A DNA stretch of 64,000 nucleotides from Serinus canaria (taxonomy: Eukaryota; Chordata; Aves; Passeriformes; Fringillidae), in contig NC_066313.1 in NCBI RefSeq assembly GCF_022539315.1, positions 29,053,059 through 29,117,058 on the forward strand, in the 5' to 3' direction. The translations under genes and the position numbers were made by a program. Below, in pieces: positions 1-12,667 of this stretch (positions are counted from its first letter, which is position 1; each line of letters opens with the position of its first letter). The notes beneath the pieces are model-generated. The model saw only the letters and a list, made by a program, of their open reading frames with translations. It did not search any database and had not been told where the DNA came from.

Positions 1-689
1 GTCCTTCTTTGGCATGAGATCTGGATCCCTGTACCAGGCTGCTCCATGGCAGCACCTCCATCAGGAGCATCTGGAAAGCTGTCACATGAGTCACCATCAG
101 TCATCAGTGATACCAGTAGCTTCATGCTTGCTCCCTGTCATTATTCATGCAGATTTTCATGCTGAAATTTGGCAGGACATGCTGCCCAGGTGAAGCCATG
201 ATTTCAAGGCAACCTGATGCATTCTTTCAGAAAAAAATAAATAAACTCTCCTTTGTGTTGTTAGAGCCATGTATCTATGCAGTGAGGCTTCTCAAGTCCA
301 CAAGCTGTGTGATCAAAGCTCCATTCTGCTTCCTCTTCTCCCAGCTGAGTGGAATTTTGCTGAATGACACATATGTGAAGCCACATAAGGGTTTCTGGGA
401 TCATTTTGGCACATTAAGTCAGTAGGACTGAGGCTGGTATTTCTCCTCATCTCCATGGTAACCTCTCCCAAACTGATATTTTACCCACATGCAAATGCTT
501 AACAAAGAGCATATGCAATTCAGTGCTACAGGAGGTTATGTTAAAAAACCTCCTCAACAATAACCAGGGTTGTTCCGCTGTAAACTACGCTCCACAGCTG
601 GAGTTGTGGCTGAAAAGCTTTTGAAGTCTTTTGAAACTGTTATTTTCTATCTCAGGTGAAATGGGCTAAAAATACCTGTTTCCCCTGGT
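1..689. other. Intergenic, nothing recognised
   Basis: Only short open frames without recognisable domains are present, and no repeat is recognised. Confidence 0.5.
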
Positions 690-1530
690 TCTCCTAACAG
701 CTTGTCAGTGTCACACTGGAGGAAAGGGATGTCATCCAAAGGGACCTGGTCAGACTGACAAGGTGGACTTTTGTGAGCCTTGTGAAGTCCAGCAAGGCCA
801 AGTGCAAGGTCCTGGAGTCGGGTAGGGACAATTCCATAGCACAAACAGAGGCTAGGTGGAGAATGGATTGAGAGCAGCCCTGAGCAGAAGGATTTGGTGG
901 CACAGATGAACAAGAAGCATGCCATGAGCCAGCAATATGCAGTCACAGCCCAGAAAGCCAAGCCCATCCTGGTCTGCATCCAAAGCAGTGTGGGCAGCAA
1001 GGCAAGGGAGGGGATTCTGCCCCTCTGCTCTGCCCTTATGAGACCCCACCTGGAGAGCTGCATCCAGCTCTGGGGTTCCCAACACAAGGATGTGGACATG
1101 CTGAAACAAGTCCAGAGGAGGACAGGAGGATATTCAGAGGGCTGGAGCACCTCTGCTAGACAATAGGCTCAGAAAGCTGGAGGGGAGGCTCTGGGGAAAC
1201 CTCAGAGTTCCTTCCAGTGCCTAAAGGGGCTGCAAGAGAGCTGGAGAAGGACTTTAGACAAAGGTGTGGAGTGACAGGACAAGGAGCAATGACTTCATAT
1301 TGAAAGAGGGAAGGTTTAGATTCGAAATTAGGCAGAAATTAGGAAGAAATTCTTTCCTGTGAAGGTGGTGAGGCACTGGCACAGGTTGCCCAGAGAAGCT
1401 GTGCCTGGTCCATTCCTGGAGATGTTTAAGGACAGGCTGGATGAGGCTTTGAACAACCTGGTCTAGTGGAAGGTGTTGAAACTAGGTTGTCTTTAAGGTC
1501 TCTTTCAACCCAAAACATTCTATGATGCAT
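690..1530 (+). mobile_element. CR1 LINE, 3' part with pol remnant and 3' UTR
   Basis: The plus strand at about 894-1130 encodes a decayed C-terminus of CR1 reverse transcriptase (QYAVTAQKAKPILVCIQSS and LMRPHLESCIQLWGSQ). It is followed by CR1 3' UTR text (GTGGTGAGGCACTGGCACAG) and a tail reading CAACCCAAAACATTCTATGAT. The element is 5' truncated, as is normal for CR1. The 5' boundary is approximate. Confidence 0.85.
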
Positions 1531-4500
1531 TTTCATGCCTTATCAACATGAGTGCCTTCAGAGACCTTAAGCAAGAACAGTGTGTGTACAAGCACTGTTC
1601 TTCCCACTTCTGCATCAATAGTGTTCTATTGTCTGCTTAGAATTTGGAGTTCCCTTTGTGCTCCTTTAGCTTCCTCAATGGGTTCCCAAATTTCCTGTCT
1701 GACTTGGCATTGGTGCCCTGGCTGGACTCTTGCCACCCTCTGCCAAGCAAAACCCCACACAGCCCTTTTTTCGTTATGCCATCAGTTAACCTTGTCATGG
1801 AAAACAACCTGTCCAACAAGCAGGATGTTTCTGACTCGGGATGTCAGGTAACTGCTAGTTATATATATTGGTTAGTCTTTAGGGTATTTGTTTCTCTGAT
1901 GTTAATTACAGATTGCTGTTTATTTCTACTGGCCTGGCTAAAGCTGCCAGTTTTTAGAAACTGAGGGTCTGAAAACAGTACAAGCAATACAAACAATGCA
2001 GGGAAATGAGAAATTGACTGTGACTCACAGCTTCTACTTTTAGTTTCCACCTACACTGCTGCACTCAATTAACTCCTCCAGGGCTCAGAACTCTACAAGA
2101 GCCCAATAGTGCCATAGGAGTGTGATGGTTTGGACAACCTTAAAAGAAAGAGGCCGAGATATTCAGACACTGATAATTAATTTAAATACTGTAAATAAAT
2201 TAAAAATGTTGATTAGTTGCTGATTTCTGCTGTTACCCAGTGATGACAGCTACTTGCTCTCCTCTGGACCTCCCAGCAATAAAATTCATGTGAACTGTGA
2301 TTCAAGCCAGAATTTATGGGAAAAATAAAGAACAGAGATCTTTCTGTCTCAGCAGTGAGATCCACCTGAACAGGGAGTGAGGACACAGGAGAAGGGAAGC
2401 TGTGCCAGAGGGAAGGACACTTAGTTTGCCTTGTAATCACTGCCAATAATTGTGTAGAGAAAAAAAATGGTGACAACAGGAAAAAAGAATAAACAAAATG
2501 TTCTGTGCCCTTTGTTCACATGCATGCCAGTCTGCACTACCTGGAACTTTTCAAGTAGAGGCTGAAGACTGAAATCTACCCCAGGAAAAGAGAGTCTCCT
2601 ACTTTACATGATCTTTGCCTGCACTCCAGCCAATTTCTCATGCCCATTTGGGTATTTTCCAGGCCACCCCAAGAGGGACAATCCTCCCACTGTGAGAAAA
2701 ATGTAATATTTGGCTTGTTAAATTGACTATCACTTCTGAAGCTGATAATGAGAGGACTACTTACTTGTTAATCATCCCAGTCAGGGGCGGGCAGCTAAAG
2801 ATTCTACTCGAGTTACATTGATGAATCAGCCAAAAAACCCCTCCTCTGTGCTGCTCTAAGTCACGTTTTCACCCCTCCCAGCCTATCTGCCTTCTCCAGT
2901 GCACAGAGAGCAAAGGGCTGTGGTCTGTGCCAGGGGACTGCTGAAGCTTGTCCCATCTATCTCTGTGCTTTGCTGGAGTCTAACCACAATATTGCAGAGA
3001 AAACAAAATCCTGTTGAGGGCTGGGTCATTCTTCCCCAGGAGGAAGGAATGGACTGCACCTAACACAGTCCTTAGGCTGCAAAACTGGTTCCATCCTTGC
3101 TTGCTTCTTCATCCCCAGGCGCCAGTATAGTTTTCTCTGGAGCACTGCTAACCTGCAAGTACCACAGCTTTCTCCAGCACCCCAAAGGGAAGTGGGGCTG
3201 TACATGGATGCTCCAAATGGAGTCACCTTGTGCAGTTTTTCTGTGTCCTTGGAAACAGTCCTTCAGGTCCATTCCATCTGTGAGAGGAACTAAGTCGTTC
3301 TCCTCTCCAACCATTTTTGGTTGTGTTTGACTGGAAGCTTTTCAAACATGTTTTGATACACAGGACAGTTCTGATTCTTGCAGTCAGTGGGGCTGTAATA
3401 TGGACAGGTTCTCACTTGAAGCATGTAAAAAAAAGTTCCTTTTTCTCTACCTAGGTTCAAAGAGCACACTGATTTATAAGTGAATTTTATCTAAGTTCTG
3501 ATGAAAAATCTTCCTTAAAAGGAGCTTCACAGGTTTATAAGTTATCATTGCTCCTTTGAAGTCCTTTAAATTTGCTACAAATAACACACTCCATGATATG
3601 ATGGATGAAAAAATGCTTTCAGCAAGGCTTGGTGATCCAAACCCCTACATTGTAGAAATCAACAGGTTCAGAAGAGCATATTACAAAAGGGAAAAAAATT
3701 CCCGTGAATATTTGACCTTCTCCCTTTTGAATAGGACTGTGGTGCTGTTCTTATGCCTACACTATGAACAGTCAGGACTAGAAACCATTTTCCCCTGGTC
3801 AGAAGTTTTTGAGAACAGCTGCATTTTTGACACAGTGCCAGCCCACAATTCATGTTTGCCTGCACCCTTTACAGCACAGATTTGATTGGTACTCAAGTAT
3901 TTTGACACATTGAAAAGACTGTTCCGATTAGAGTAGTTTTGTCTCTAGTCAATAATATTATTTCTAGAAATTTAAATGTTCTAGAAATAATAAACAGGGA
4001 AGAGGGGCCTCATTTCTTGATGAAAAATGGGTGCATGAATTCCACTGACCTAATTTCCGGTACACTCAAATATGATACAGTTCAAAAGTTCAGCTTGGGT
4101 TTAAATTTTGTGGAGTTTATGTTCTGTTTGAGACAGATGGTCTGAAACAGATGGAAGAAGTCCAGTGAGGAACAGAGGGAGAGGAAGTCAGTGTTCATGA
4201 TAGAGTATACAGAACAGCTGGGGAAGAAATAGCAAGAAATGCATTAAAAGAATGAATATTTCATACAAAACCTCACTTTTGATGAGGTTTTCCCCTTGGT
4301 GTCACCAGCTTTCACCTTGGTTGTCCTCTGAGGACAGTTCAAAAAGTTGGTGGTACATGGGACCTGATCAGCATCACCTGATGTCATCAGCTGTCCCATA
4401 CATGTTGTTGGTAAAACAAAAAGTGAGCACCACTGGCAGCAGTGCCTTCTCTGTGTGACTGAAGCTCTCCTACCAAAGAGTTTCCCCCAATCAGGAACCT

Positions 4501-7500
4501 GGATATGCTGGTTTGGTTGTTCTGGGACATTTTTAATTCATGGAACAAGAAGGATTTAGGTACTCAGGCTGGTCTGAAAGCCACCCAAGATAATTAGAAT
4601 TGTCTTAGAAGTCGTGAATAATTCACATTTCAACATCTCTAAATCCAGACTGATGGGAAAGCATCTCCTCCTTTCCCCATGCAAAAAAGCCTCTTTGAGG
4701 AGGCAGACTCTGCTGCGTTCCTCAGGTTCAGGGCTGATCCCAGCACACATTTACATCTGTGCCACCAGTGAGACTGTAAAGATCCACCCAGCACTTGACT
4801 TACATTTTCTGTGTGTTTCTTCCTGTTCCCCTCTGATTCAGATTTTCCCTTTCTGTTTATAAGCTTCAATTCTCTCCCTTCCTCTGTGAACCAGCTCTCA
4901 CAACTTTTTAGTAAAGGTCCTGTTTTACACACCTTTCCTGGTTGCTCCTCTCTGAACTCTCTCACAGTCTCTGACTGGAAAACTTTGCCGGGTTTTGTAA
5001 CCTTAATCTTGAGACGGTGGTTCTTGAGGAGCAAAGCTGAGAGCTCTGCAAAGCAAGACAGCACGAGGCAGATAGGAGCAGCTTCCACAGAATTGTGTCC
5101 TGATAAATTATTCCTACTCAGGATGTTAATGATACTGGAGATGGTCTTAGCCTGTCCCATTTGTCAAGTAAAACAAATGAAAAATTTTTAAACTGCTTTA
5201 AAAAGCAAGGAGAGGTGTACAGAGCTGTGAGGTCTTGGCTGGTGAGCAGATTGTAACTTGACCTCATTCATTTACAACTGAGACATCCTCAAAAACTGCA
5301 CTGGTTTAACCAGAAAAATAATTTTCATGACTTCCCAATGCGGATGGCATATTGTTGATTTATTTCTAACTTGTGGGATATCTGAAATAGTGCAATGGAA
5401 AAGCAAGAGAGGTTTGGATGTTTGTATAGAAAATTGAGCTATGTGCTAGGCATGTCTTTTAGGCTTTATTAATTGAAGAAAGCCTTTTATATTATTTTTG
5501 GGAGAGGAAAGATAAGAAGCTTGTTCATTTTATTTAATCCAAACAAAGCAAGATCTTGCTTTGAGATAAGACTTTATTCTCATAACAACTCTTGCACAAG
5601 ACCAAAATTGCAGCAAGCAAGTTGTGAAAGAAGAAGCAGTAAGGAAAATAGACCTTTGGTCGATGAGATGCTGAAAGCTTTGCTCCACAGAGAGCAATTA
5701 GGGACTTGTTTAAATGTGCATCAGTTGGGTACTCTTGTAGGAAACAACTGAAAATGCCTTGTGGGAGTGAATCCAGAGGCCTACTGAAAAGCATTTGGAA
5801 GTACATGATGCAAATCAAGTGAAGTGACACATTCTCATGTGCACAAACGTGTGATGTCATTGCACTTTTATTGGATTGACTGGAAAGCCTCCTTAGGAGC
5901 AGTCTAAGGAAGCAGGAGGCGGGAAAAGTAAACAAAGAGGACAACATGACATTGAGTGTTCACAGGCAGAGAGCATGCAAAATCTTCTTTGATGAAAGTG
6001 TATCCTGATTTCTAGTTTTGGTTACTTTTTAAGAGAGCAAGCTGACATAAGACTTTGGAGATCAGGTCAGGATATCAACCAGTTAAGGCAAAACACTTGG
6101 ACCCTCTGTTTATTGAACTAATTCTGACTTCTTATCCAACAGTGAGCTTACTGGATATGCACAAACCAATGTTGAGTTGCCTTTCAGATACCCTGGGGTA
6201 TGCTGATGTCGTACTCCATGGTGGCACCTTCATTTTATCTTTCCTCAGTGATGGAATCTGGGCTACAGAGGGAGACACAACTGACCATGGGTGGGTCACA
6301 TCCATAGGTCTTCTACATGAAACACTATGACTGGAAGTTGTGGTGACTTTTCTTTCCCTTCTCTCATACAGCCCCATGTTCAGAGCACCATGTAGAGTGT
6401 GGCACACCATGGTTCAGTGTTCCCTGCAAGAAGGAAATTATTTAAGGAATACATCAGGAAATATGGGAGGATGGTGCTTCCCAACCACCAAGAGTCTTGT
6501 CCAGACTCTTCCCCTCTGCTTCTGCAGTCCCCGGGGCCAATTTGTTGTGTTCAGTTCTCCAGAGGTTATTTAAATGCCCTGTAAGGGGTATAACATTCTA
6601 TAAATGGAGCCAGAAATGAGGATAAATCAATAGGATCCAGGTAGCATTTCCCAAGGACTGCCAAGGAAGGCACCACCTGGGGCATAGAAAATACCCATCA
6701 GGGTAGGGAAGAGAACTAGTTTGGTCATCTAGGCATGGAGGTACTATGACAGGTCTATTTCCAGCTGCACTTTGTACAGAGCTTTTTCCTGCAGTGATGC
6801 TTTGGCAACATTTACCCACTTAGGAGATGTGGCACAAGGATCCTCGACATGACAGCCCTGTTGGGGCTTGCACAGATGTAAATGGTTTAGTGCTCTTTGT
6901 GGCATTCCTGAATGTGCCAATGAAATTCATGTGACCATGAAATTCATAGGTAATTTCAATATTAAACACAGTCCTCTGCAGAATTGAGGCACCAGGTGGG
7001 AGAATCAGCAACTGTAGAAGGCCGAAAAAGACTTATACTTTGGACTTAGAATATCTAGAGAGGCAATTAAAGCACCTGGAACCTCACCTAACTGGGCATC
7101 ATTCTCTCCAAACAGCTTGACTATGGAGTGTTTGGTCCAGCTCAGAAATGCAATAACTTGCTTGATGTCTATGGTGAAACACAAGGGGCAGATTAGAGGA
7201 AGCATATGGTCTTGAATCACATCTGTAAGGCAAGAAACATATGCTAAAGTCTGTTACAAGGAGCTTTTTCCAAGAGTAAACAACAATTAATGGAGCTGGA
7301 GGTTTGAAATTCCTCCATCTACTACTCTTGCCAGAATTTTTTTGTAACATTTTAAAGTGAAAGGCAGTGGAGTCATAAAACTTGTAAATATTATTGAAAG
7401 CACAAATTACAGTATAAGTTCTCGTGATGGAAGGAAGTTTTACCATAAAAAACATTTTTAAACTAAAATCTTGCCTGATAGCTTTCTTCTGGAATGTCAT

Positions 7501-8149
7501 AAGTTTACTACCATTATTTTATTTTATGTTCTTCCTGTGTCCCAGCACTAATTGTTGTGTAAAAATATGAAAGATTGTATGCAGTTTCAACAACCTATAT
7601 ATTATTTTTTTCTTTGTTTTGTTTTATTTACTTTATTTTGTTTTAGTGATAGCGGGGAGGGATGTTATTTAGGATTATCTGATAGAAACATTTCCTTATC
7701 TACTCTTGAACAAATATAGTAAAAACAAACAATGTTGCAATGATTATTTCATTCTATGAGAATGTGCATGCTGCAGTAGGAATATCTGAATTCAAAATTA
7801 AGATCTGGCCTTAAAAGGGACACATTTCCCAACCTCAAGTTTTTCAGAACTTTCATGGAAAATTTTGAAAAGACTAATTTTAATTTTTAGCTAAAAAAAA
7901 AAAACTGAAATAAAAAAAAAAAGAAGAAAAAAAGAAAGATGATGTGAACTCAGGCTTCAATAATCTGACCAGCTCTGCTCACATGTGACATCATCAACCA
8001 CTTTTGCCATCTCTTGGGACACTTCTACTGTCAAATCCCTTTCACTGCATCAGCAGAGGGAACAAACAATGCTTGCAGCTCTGTTGCTCCTAAATTTCTC
8101 TGCTATCTGTTCCTCATCTAAGTGCATGACCCATATCTGTTTTGCAAAG
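1531..8149. other. Intergenic DNA beyond LRRC32
   Basis: No gene is recognised. Short open frames exist on both strands, including a minus-strand frame of 173 codons at 4639-5160, but none shows a known domain. A minus-strand stretch at 7005-7220 has an acceptor-like sequence before it and is described in the findings. Confidence 0.5.
7590..7940. other. Low-complexity T-rich and A-rich stretch
   Basis: A T-rich segment (about 7600-7645) and an A-rich segment (about 7892-7940) lie in AT-rich DNA. Nothing else is recognised here. Confidence 0.6.
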
Positions 8150-8290
8150 GTTTGGAGAATAATTCAAATTGGAAGGAGCCTCTGGAAAACCCAGTCCAGC
8201 TGCCTGATAAAAGCAGGGCCAACTTCACTGTCAGAATTTGTTGTTCAGGGCTTTACCCTGAGGAGTTTTGAAAGCCAACAAGTATTTTCC
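8150..8290 (-). mobile_element. CR1-like fragment, minus orientation
   Basis: TTGGAAGGAGCCTCTGGA followed by CCAGTCCAGCTGCC and AAAGCAGGGCCAAC resembles the complement of the CR1 3' UTR. The fragment is diverged and its borders are approximate. Confidence 0.5.
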
Positions 8291-8469
8291 TGAGTTCAGC
8301 CTCTCTCTCATTATTAGGGATTTTTTTCTTATGTTTAATAGGCTCTTCTGCAGTTGCAGCTTGCAGCAGTTGCATCTTGTCCTTCAAGTGAATCCTCCTG
8401 GGAGGAGATGGTGCTGTCTTCCTTGTAACTGCCCATCCAGTCTCCTCTGGAAATATTCTAGGTGAACCT

Positions 8470-8545
8470 GCTCTAGCAGGGCTCTTGGACAAGATGATCT
8501 GAAGAGGTTGCTTTCAGCCTGAACCATTCTGTGATTCTCTGATTT
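8470..8545 (+). mobile_element. CR1 3' tail fragment, plus orientation
   Basis: GGACAAGATGATCTGAAGAG followed by CCTGAACCATTCTGTGATTC is a CR1 3' end. It lies beside the oppositely oriented fragment at 8150-8290. Confidence 0.65.
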
Positions 8546-8816
8546 TTATTCCAAACTCCTGGAATCCAAGCTATTCTTACTCCTCTTCTGCTCGCCTCAT
8601 GCCACACTTCTTACCCTGTTGTCTATTCCTGACTTTCTTCTCTTTGTTGGGTTTCCTTCCTGAAAATGGAGTCCTGTCCTTCTCTGGTCTTGTCTCCGGC
8701 ACCCTTGACTCCCTTCTCCCTTCCATTTTCTGGAGAGTTAGGAACAGCAGAGAGGAATCTCCTCTGTAGTCACTTCCCAGAATGTTTCTTCAAAAAAAGT
8801 ATACTGCTTATGAACT

Positions 8817-9175
8817 AGAAAATCATAGAGTTACAGGATGCTTTGGGCTGGAATGGGTTTTAAAGATCATCTAGTTCCAATCCCTCTGACAGAGCAGGGA
8901 TGCCACCCACTAGGATCACATTGTTCAAAGTCCTGTCCAATCTGGCTTTCATGGATGGGGCACCTACAGCTTCTTGGCAATTTGTACCCCCCCTCACCCT
9001 CTCCTCACTGTAAAGAATTTCTTCCTCATGCCTAATCCAAATCTCCCTTCTTTTAGTTTTAAATTATTCCTCCATGTCCCGTTTAAAAAGCCAATTTAAA
9101 AATATGCTCTCTTTTTTTTGTGTTTCTAAGTACTGAAAGGCTGCAATAAAGTGTCCCAAATGTGTCTTTGATGCT
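8817..9175 (-). mobile_element. CR1 LINE fragment, minus orientation
   Basis: It starts with AATCATAGAGTTACAGGATG and GGGCTGGAATGGG and continues through the complement of the CR1 3' UTR (AAGAATTTCTTCCTCATGCC) to CTGAAAGGCTGCAATAAAGT. The far border is approximate. Confidence 0.8.
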
Positions 9176-9389
9176 ATGACTTTTGTTAGCCATGGACAGG
9201 AGGAGGAAATCTGTGGAGCTGACTTGGCTCTGCAATGCAGCAGAACTGCCATGAACAATAGCTTGGGAGAAAAGTGACTCTCCCAGTGTTGCAAGACTGT
9301 TCCCTCATTTTTGCCAAAATTTTCATTGGTATCATGTTGCATCAGCCTCCAAATGTCTTTCCCTGTGAAAGAGTGTTGCACAGTGACAG

Positions 9390-9975
9390 ACCCTCCTCAG
9401 AAAAGTCTTCTGTCTCTTTTTCCTTCCATTTCCCTGATAGCTTTACACTTCTGTTTCCATCCTGCTGAACTGATGTGCTCCTGTTTTCATTCCTCACACA
9501 CTTGTGGTCTAACCAAGGTACCTGTGTCTCTTCCTGCTCGGCACAGCTCATCTCTGACCACCTTTTTGCAGAGCTTTTCCTGTCCCTCTCTATTTGATGC
9601 TCTTCAGTTTCCATTTACACTTCTCCATTCCCTTTCATGAAGACATGAATTGCACTAAAACTCTGTTCTCTATCCATTTCCCTCCCACCTTACACTTCTT
9701 CTATCACCCTTCATTTCTGTTCCATTATCTATCTCCCAGGCTCTCTTCTCTCCTTTCCTCTACAAGAGATTGGGTGAAGCTTCACTGATCTTCTCTAAAC
9801 TCTTAGGGAGAGGTGGGCAAGTACCTGCCACCTCCTGTTCCTCTAAAGCATTTTCATTTCTTCACTTCTCAGAGGGAATTACACCAACACTTTGTTTTCT
9901 CCTTTTTCCATCACTCACTCTGAGCACTTTGATGGCTCTAAACTCCTCTCATTCCTCATTCCTCTTTTTTTTTTG
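9390..9975 (+). other. Pyrimidine-rich tract
   Basis: The plus strand is strongly enriched in C and T over nearly 600 bases, with many TTCC and CTCT words and no simple repeat unit. No coding potential is recognised. Confidence 0.6.
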
Positions 9976-11175
9976 ATAAAATCTATTTGGACCCTCACCA
10001 ATCCAGGACCCATGGGACCAAAATCTGTTCTGGCTGCATAGCTGCAAAATTGGCAGGAAGCTGAAGATGCTACATTTAATTTTTGTTCTTTTCTTGTGTC
10101 TGTTTTTCCTTTTTCACTCAAATTTACCCACAGTAGCTGAGGATGAGAGTGGGGGTATATTTAACTTGGGTTAATATGGTCCTTCTGAGGGCAGACTACA
10201 AGGCAGAGGAGGTATTGACATTGCTGGTTTTCAGCTCTTCAGGTGCTCCAAACAACTCTGGCAGAACAGAAGCTGTCATTAGAAAGCTCTAAGTGAAATA
10301 ACAATATACCTACATCTGGACAATCTCATTTTTTTTCCTGGGGCTTGTATAAGATATACCACAGAGCCTTGGTTTTGAGAGAAAATGGACCCAGTTTTCT
10401 GGAAAATGTAATTTGTTTCAGGGTTGGCAAGAGGCAGGCTGCAAATTTAGGCATCTGAAAGGAATCAGCGATCACTTTTGAAAATCTTGATCAAAATGTT
10501 TCTCATGGACAGGCATGAAATAGGAATCCACAAGCAGCAGCACCACAGGCTGTTTGTTATTACAGATTACCATTTAGCACATCCTGTTCTAATTTAGGTC
10601 AGGCAAAGCTAATCCTGAAATTATCTATTTCTTAAACCAGCCTTGTGTGTCTGTGCCTTTGCACATGTGTGCACAAACAGAATAGGTAATTGTTTCTGGA
10701 AAATAATATGGCTAGGGGATACCTTGCCTGGTTTTCTTTCTCAGGGAGAGGCAGGGATCCGAGTTGTTGTGTCAGATTTTTCTCCCCAGGAAAGTAGGAG
10801 GGTACTGAATGACATGGGGATTGTATAGAATGGGAAAGCAAATGCTTTGGGCTCCCAAAATACGAGAAGGCACTTACTGTGTTAGATACTTACCTGCTGT
10901 GGTTAGTTTAGGGCCCAGCAGAGTCCCTGCAGGGAAGTCTGTAGCTAGAGGCCCTGCTACTCTCTTAGGGTACAGACTACTTTTGGAAGTAAAAAAAGGG
11001 TACTTTGGAGAAAAAGCCAAAGCTTCTGGAAACTGACACTTATTTTCCATGGATGGCTAACATGAGTCATGACTTGCTGAGCATTTAAGGTCTGTCTCTG
11101 TTTCTAGTTTTTCTAGCATTCCTAATGTTTCCAGTACTTATATCTACCTGATACCAGGCACATTTAGATTAGATG
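9976..11175. other. Intergenic, nothing recognised
   Basis: No exon, RNA gene or repeat is recognised. Confidence 0.5.
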
Positions 11176-11265
11176 TTATGTGGAAATTCTTTACTCAGAG
11201 GGTGGTGAAACACTGGAACAGGTTGCCCCATTCCTGTAAATGTTCAAGACCAGGTTCAAGTCTGT
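11176..11265 (+). mobile_element. Short CR1 fragment
   Basis: GGAAATTCTTTACTCAGAGG then GGTGGTGAAACACTGGAACA and GGTTGCCC is the CR1 3' UTR core. No pol part or tail is present. Confidence 0.7.
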
Positions 11266-12256
11266 TGCAAGAACTTCATGAAAAAGCAGTAAAAGAGGGT
11301 AAATTCTGGCTTGCAATATTCCAGTCAAAACAGCCTGTATCATGCCTACTGTCCTGGTGTCAGCTGGGACAAGGTTAATTTTCTTCTTTATTAAACCACC
11401 TACCTATTTGGAAAATGGAGCTGGCTGGTGGGAAGATGTGTAATGATCGAATAATGTCTACATTTGATGCAGGATCATCATTTGGCATTTGGGCGTCTTG
11501 AAGACACAGTAACAGTCAGGAGAGACAAGAGCTGGGGCTCTCAGCTACATACCCCCTATTTTGATGCATAATATCATGCAGGTCTCACATTTCTCCCTGA
11601 TTTTCCTTTCTGCTATTTTATTATTTTTTTTTTTTTTTGTCCCTCTTGCTCCTGACCCCATCCAGAATAATAGAATTGGCTGGATCAGGGTCAGGTAACT
11701 TCTTGCTTGATTGTACTGCTAACAGAAAAATCCAAACAAGCCATGCTGAATTTTATTCCTGAGGCTTATTCTTGAGAAAACTGTTTTTGCTCCTGGGGAA
11801 GTCAATGGAAGTCTAATTAATCCCAGATGTTTAATAATAAATAGCACTTCCTTTTGGGAGAGCTGAACAAAAGCAGTGTGAAAACTATTAATTAATCGGG
11901 TTTGACTCTGTCATCAAGTTTAATTCCAGACATACTAGTCAAGTGAATACTGGCTCTGAGAAGGAGATTGTCCTGCTTGACACAGCAGCCATAAACTTGG
12001 TGTGTGGCAGATTAAACAGTGTCTGGGCACACAGCTCAGCTTGCCTTCACACCAAGGGAAAAGCACAGCAACTTCAACATCAGACTTCCAGCTAGTTCCT
12101 GGATTGCTGCTTGTGCAATCTACTAGACTGGAGACTAAAGACTTGCCTTTATTTCCCTACTTGAATAAAGGCTTGAGCCAATGATGGGCTCAAGCATGGA
12201 CTTTTGTAGATGTTAGATCAGACCCCACTGGTGCTGAGGATTTGTACAAATTCGTA
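11266..12256. other. Intergenic, nothing recognised apart from a poly-T run
   Basis: There is a T run near 11620-11640; otherwise no feature can be supported. Confidence 0.5.
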
Positions 12257-12425
12257 GAACCACAGAATCACAGAATGGTTTGGGTTGGAAAGGACTTGAA
12301 AGACCACCTAGTTCCAATCCCATTGCCGTGGTCAGGGACAACTTCCTCTAGACCAGGTTGATCAAAGCACCATCCAGCCTGGCATTGGACACTTCCAGGG
12401 ATGGATTATCCACATTATCCTCTGA
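12257..12425 (-). mobile_element. CR1 LINE fragment, minus orientation
   Basis: CCACAGAATCACAGAATGGT and GGGTTGGAAAGGACTTGAAA mark the complement of a CR1 3' end. It is followed by CATCCAGCCTGGCATTGGAC. It lies just beyond the presumed LRRC32 3' end. Confidence 0.85.
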
Positions 12426-12661
12426 AAAACCTATTCTGAATTTTTTCCTTCATCTTCAGCAGATCTTCTGGGTCTCCATTGGCTGCTCTCTAAGATATGG
12501 AACAGCTGTTCCTTCTTCAGGACCAGAAGGTAAAGGTCAAAGGTGGAGTCTGAACACCATAGCAAAAAATAGGAAGGCTTTTCTTTTCATCTGTGGAGCA
12601 TTTCAAACCAGTGATTTAATATATTCACAACCCTCTGCTTTTTACAAAATTCAAATATGTT

Positions 12662-12667
12662 TTTATT
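12662..12667 (-). terminator. LRRC32: Candidate polyadenylation signal for LRRC32
   Basis: AATAAA occurs on the minus strand about 1.64 kb beyond the LRRC32 stop. I saw no canonical AATAAA closer to the stop. This would give a 3' UTR of about 1.65 kb. It is assigned by motif and position only. Confidence 0.3.

Noticed and set aside
4639..5160. 173-codon minus-strand open frame
   Set aside because: It overlaps an equally long open frame on the other strand and shows no domain or splice support, so chance is the simplest explanation.
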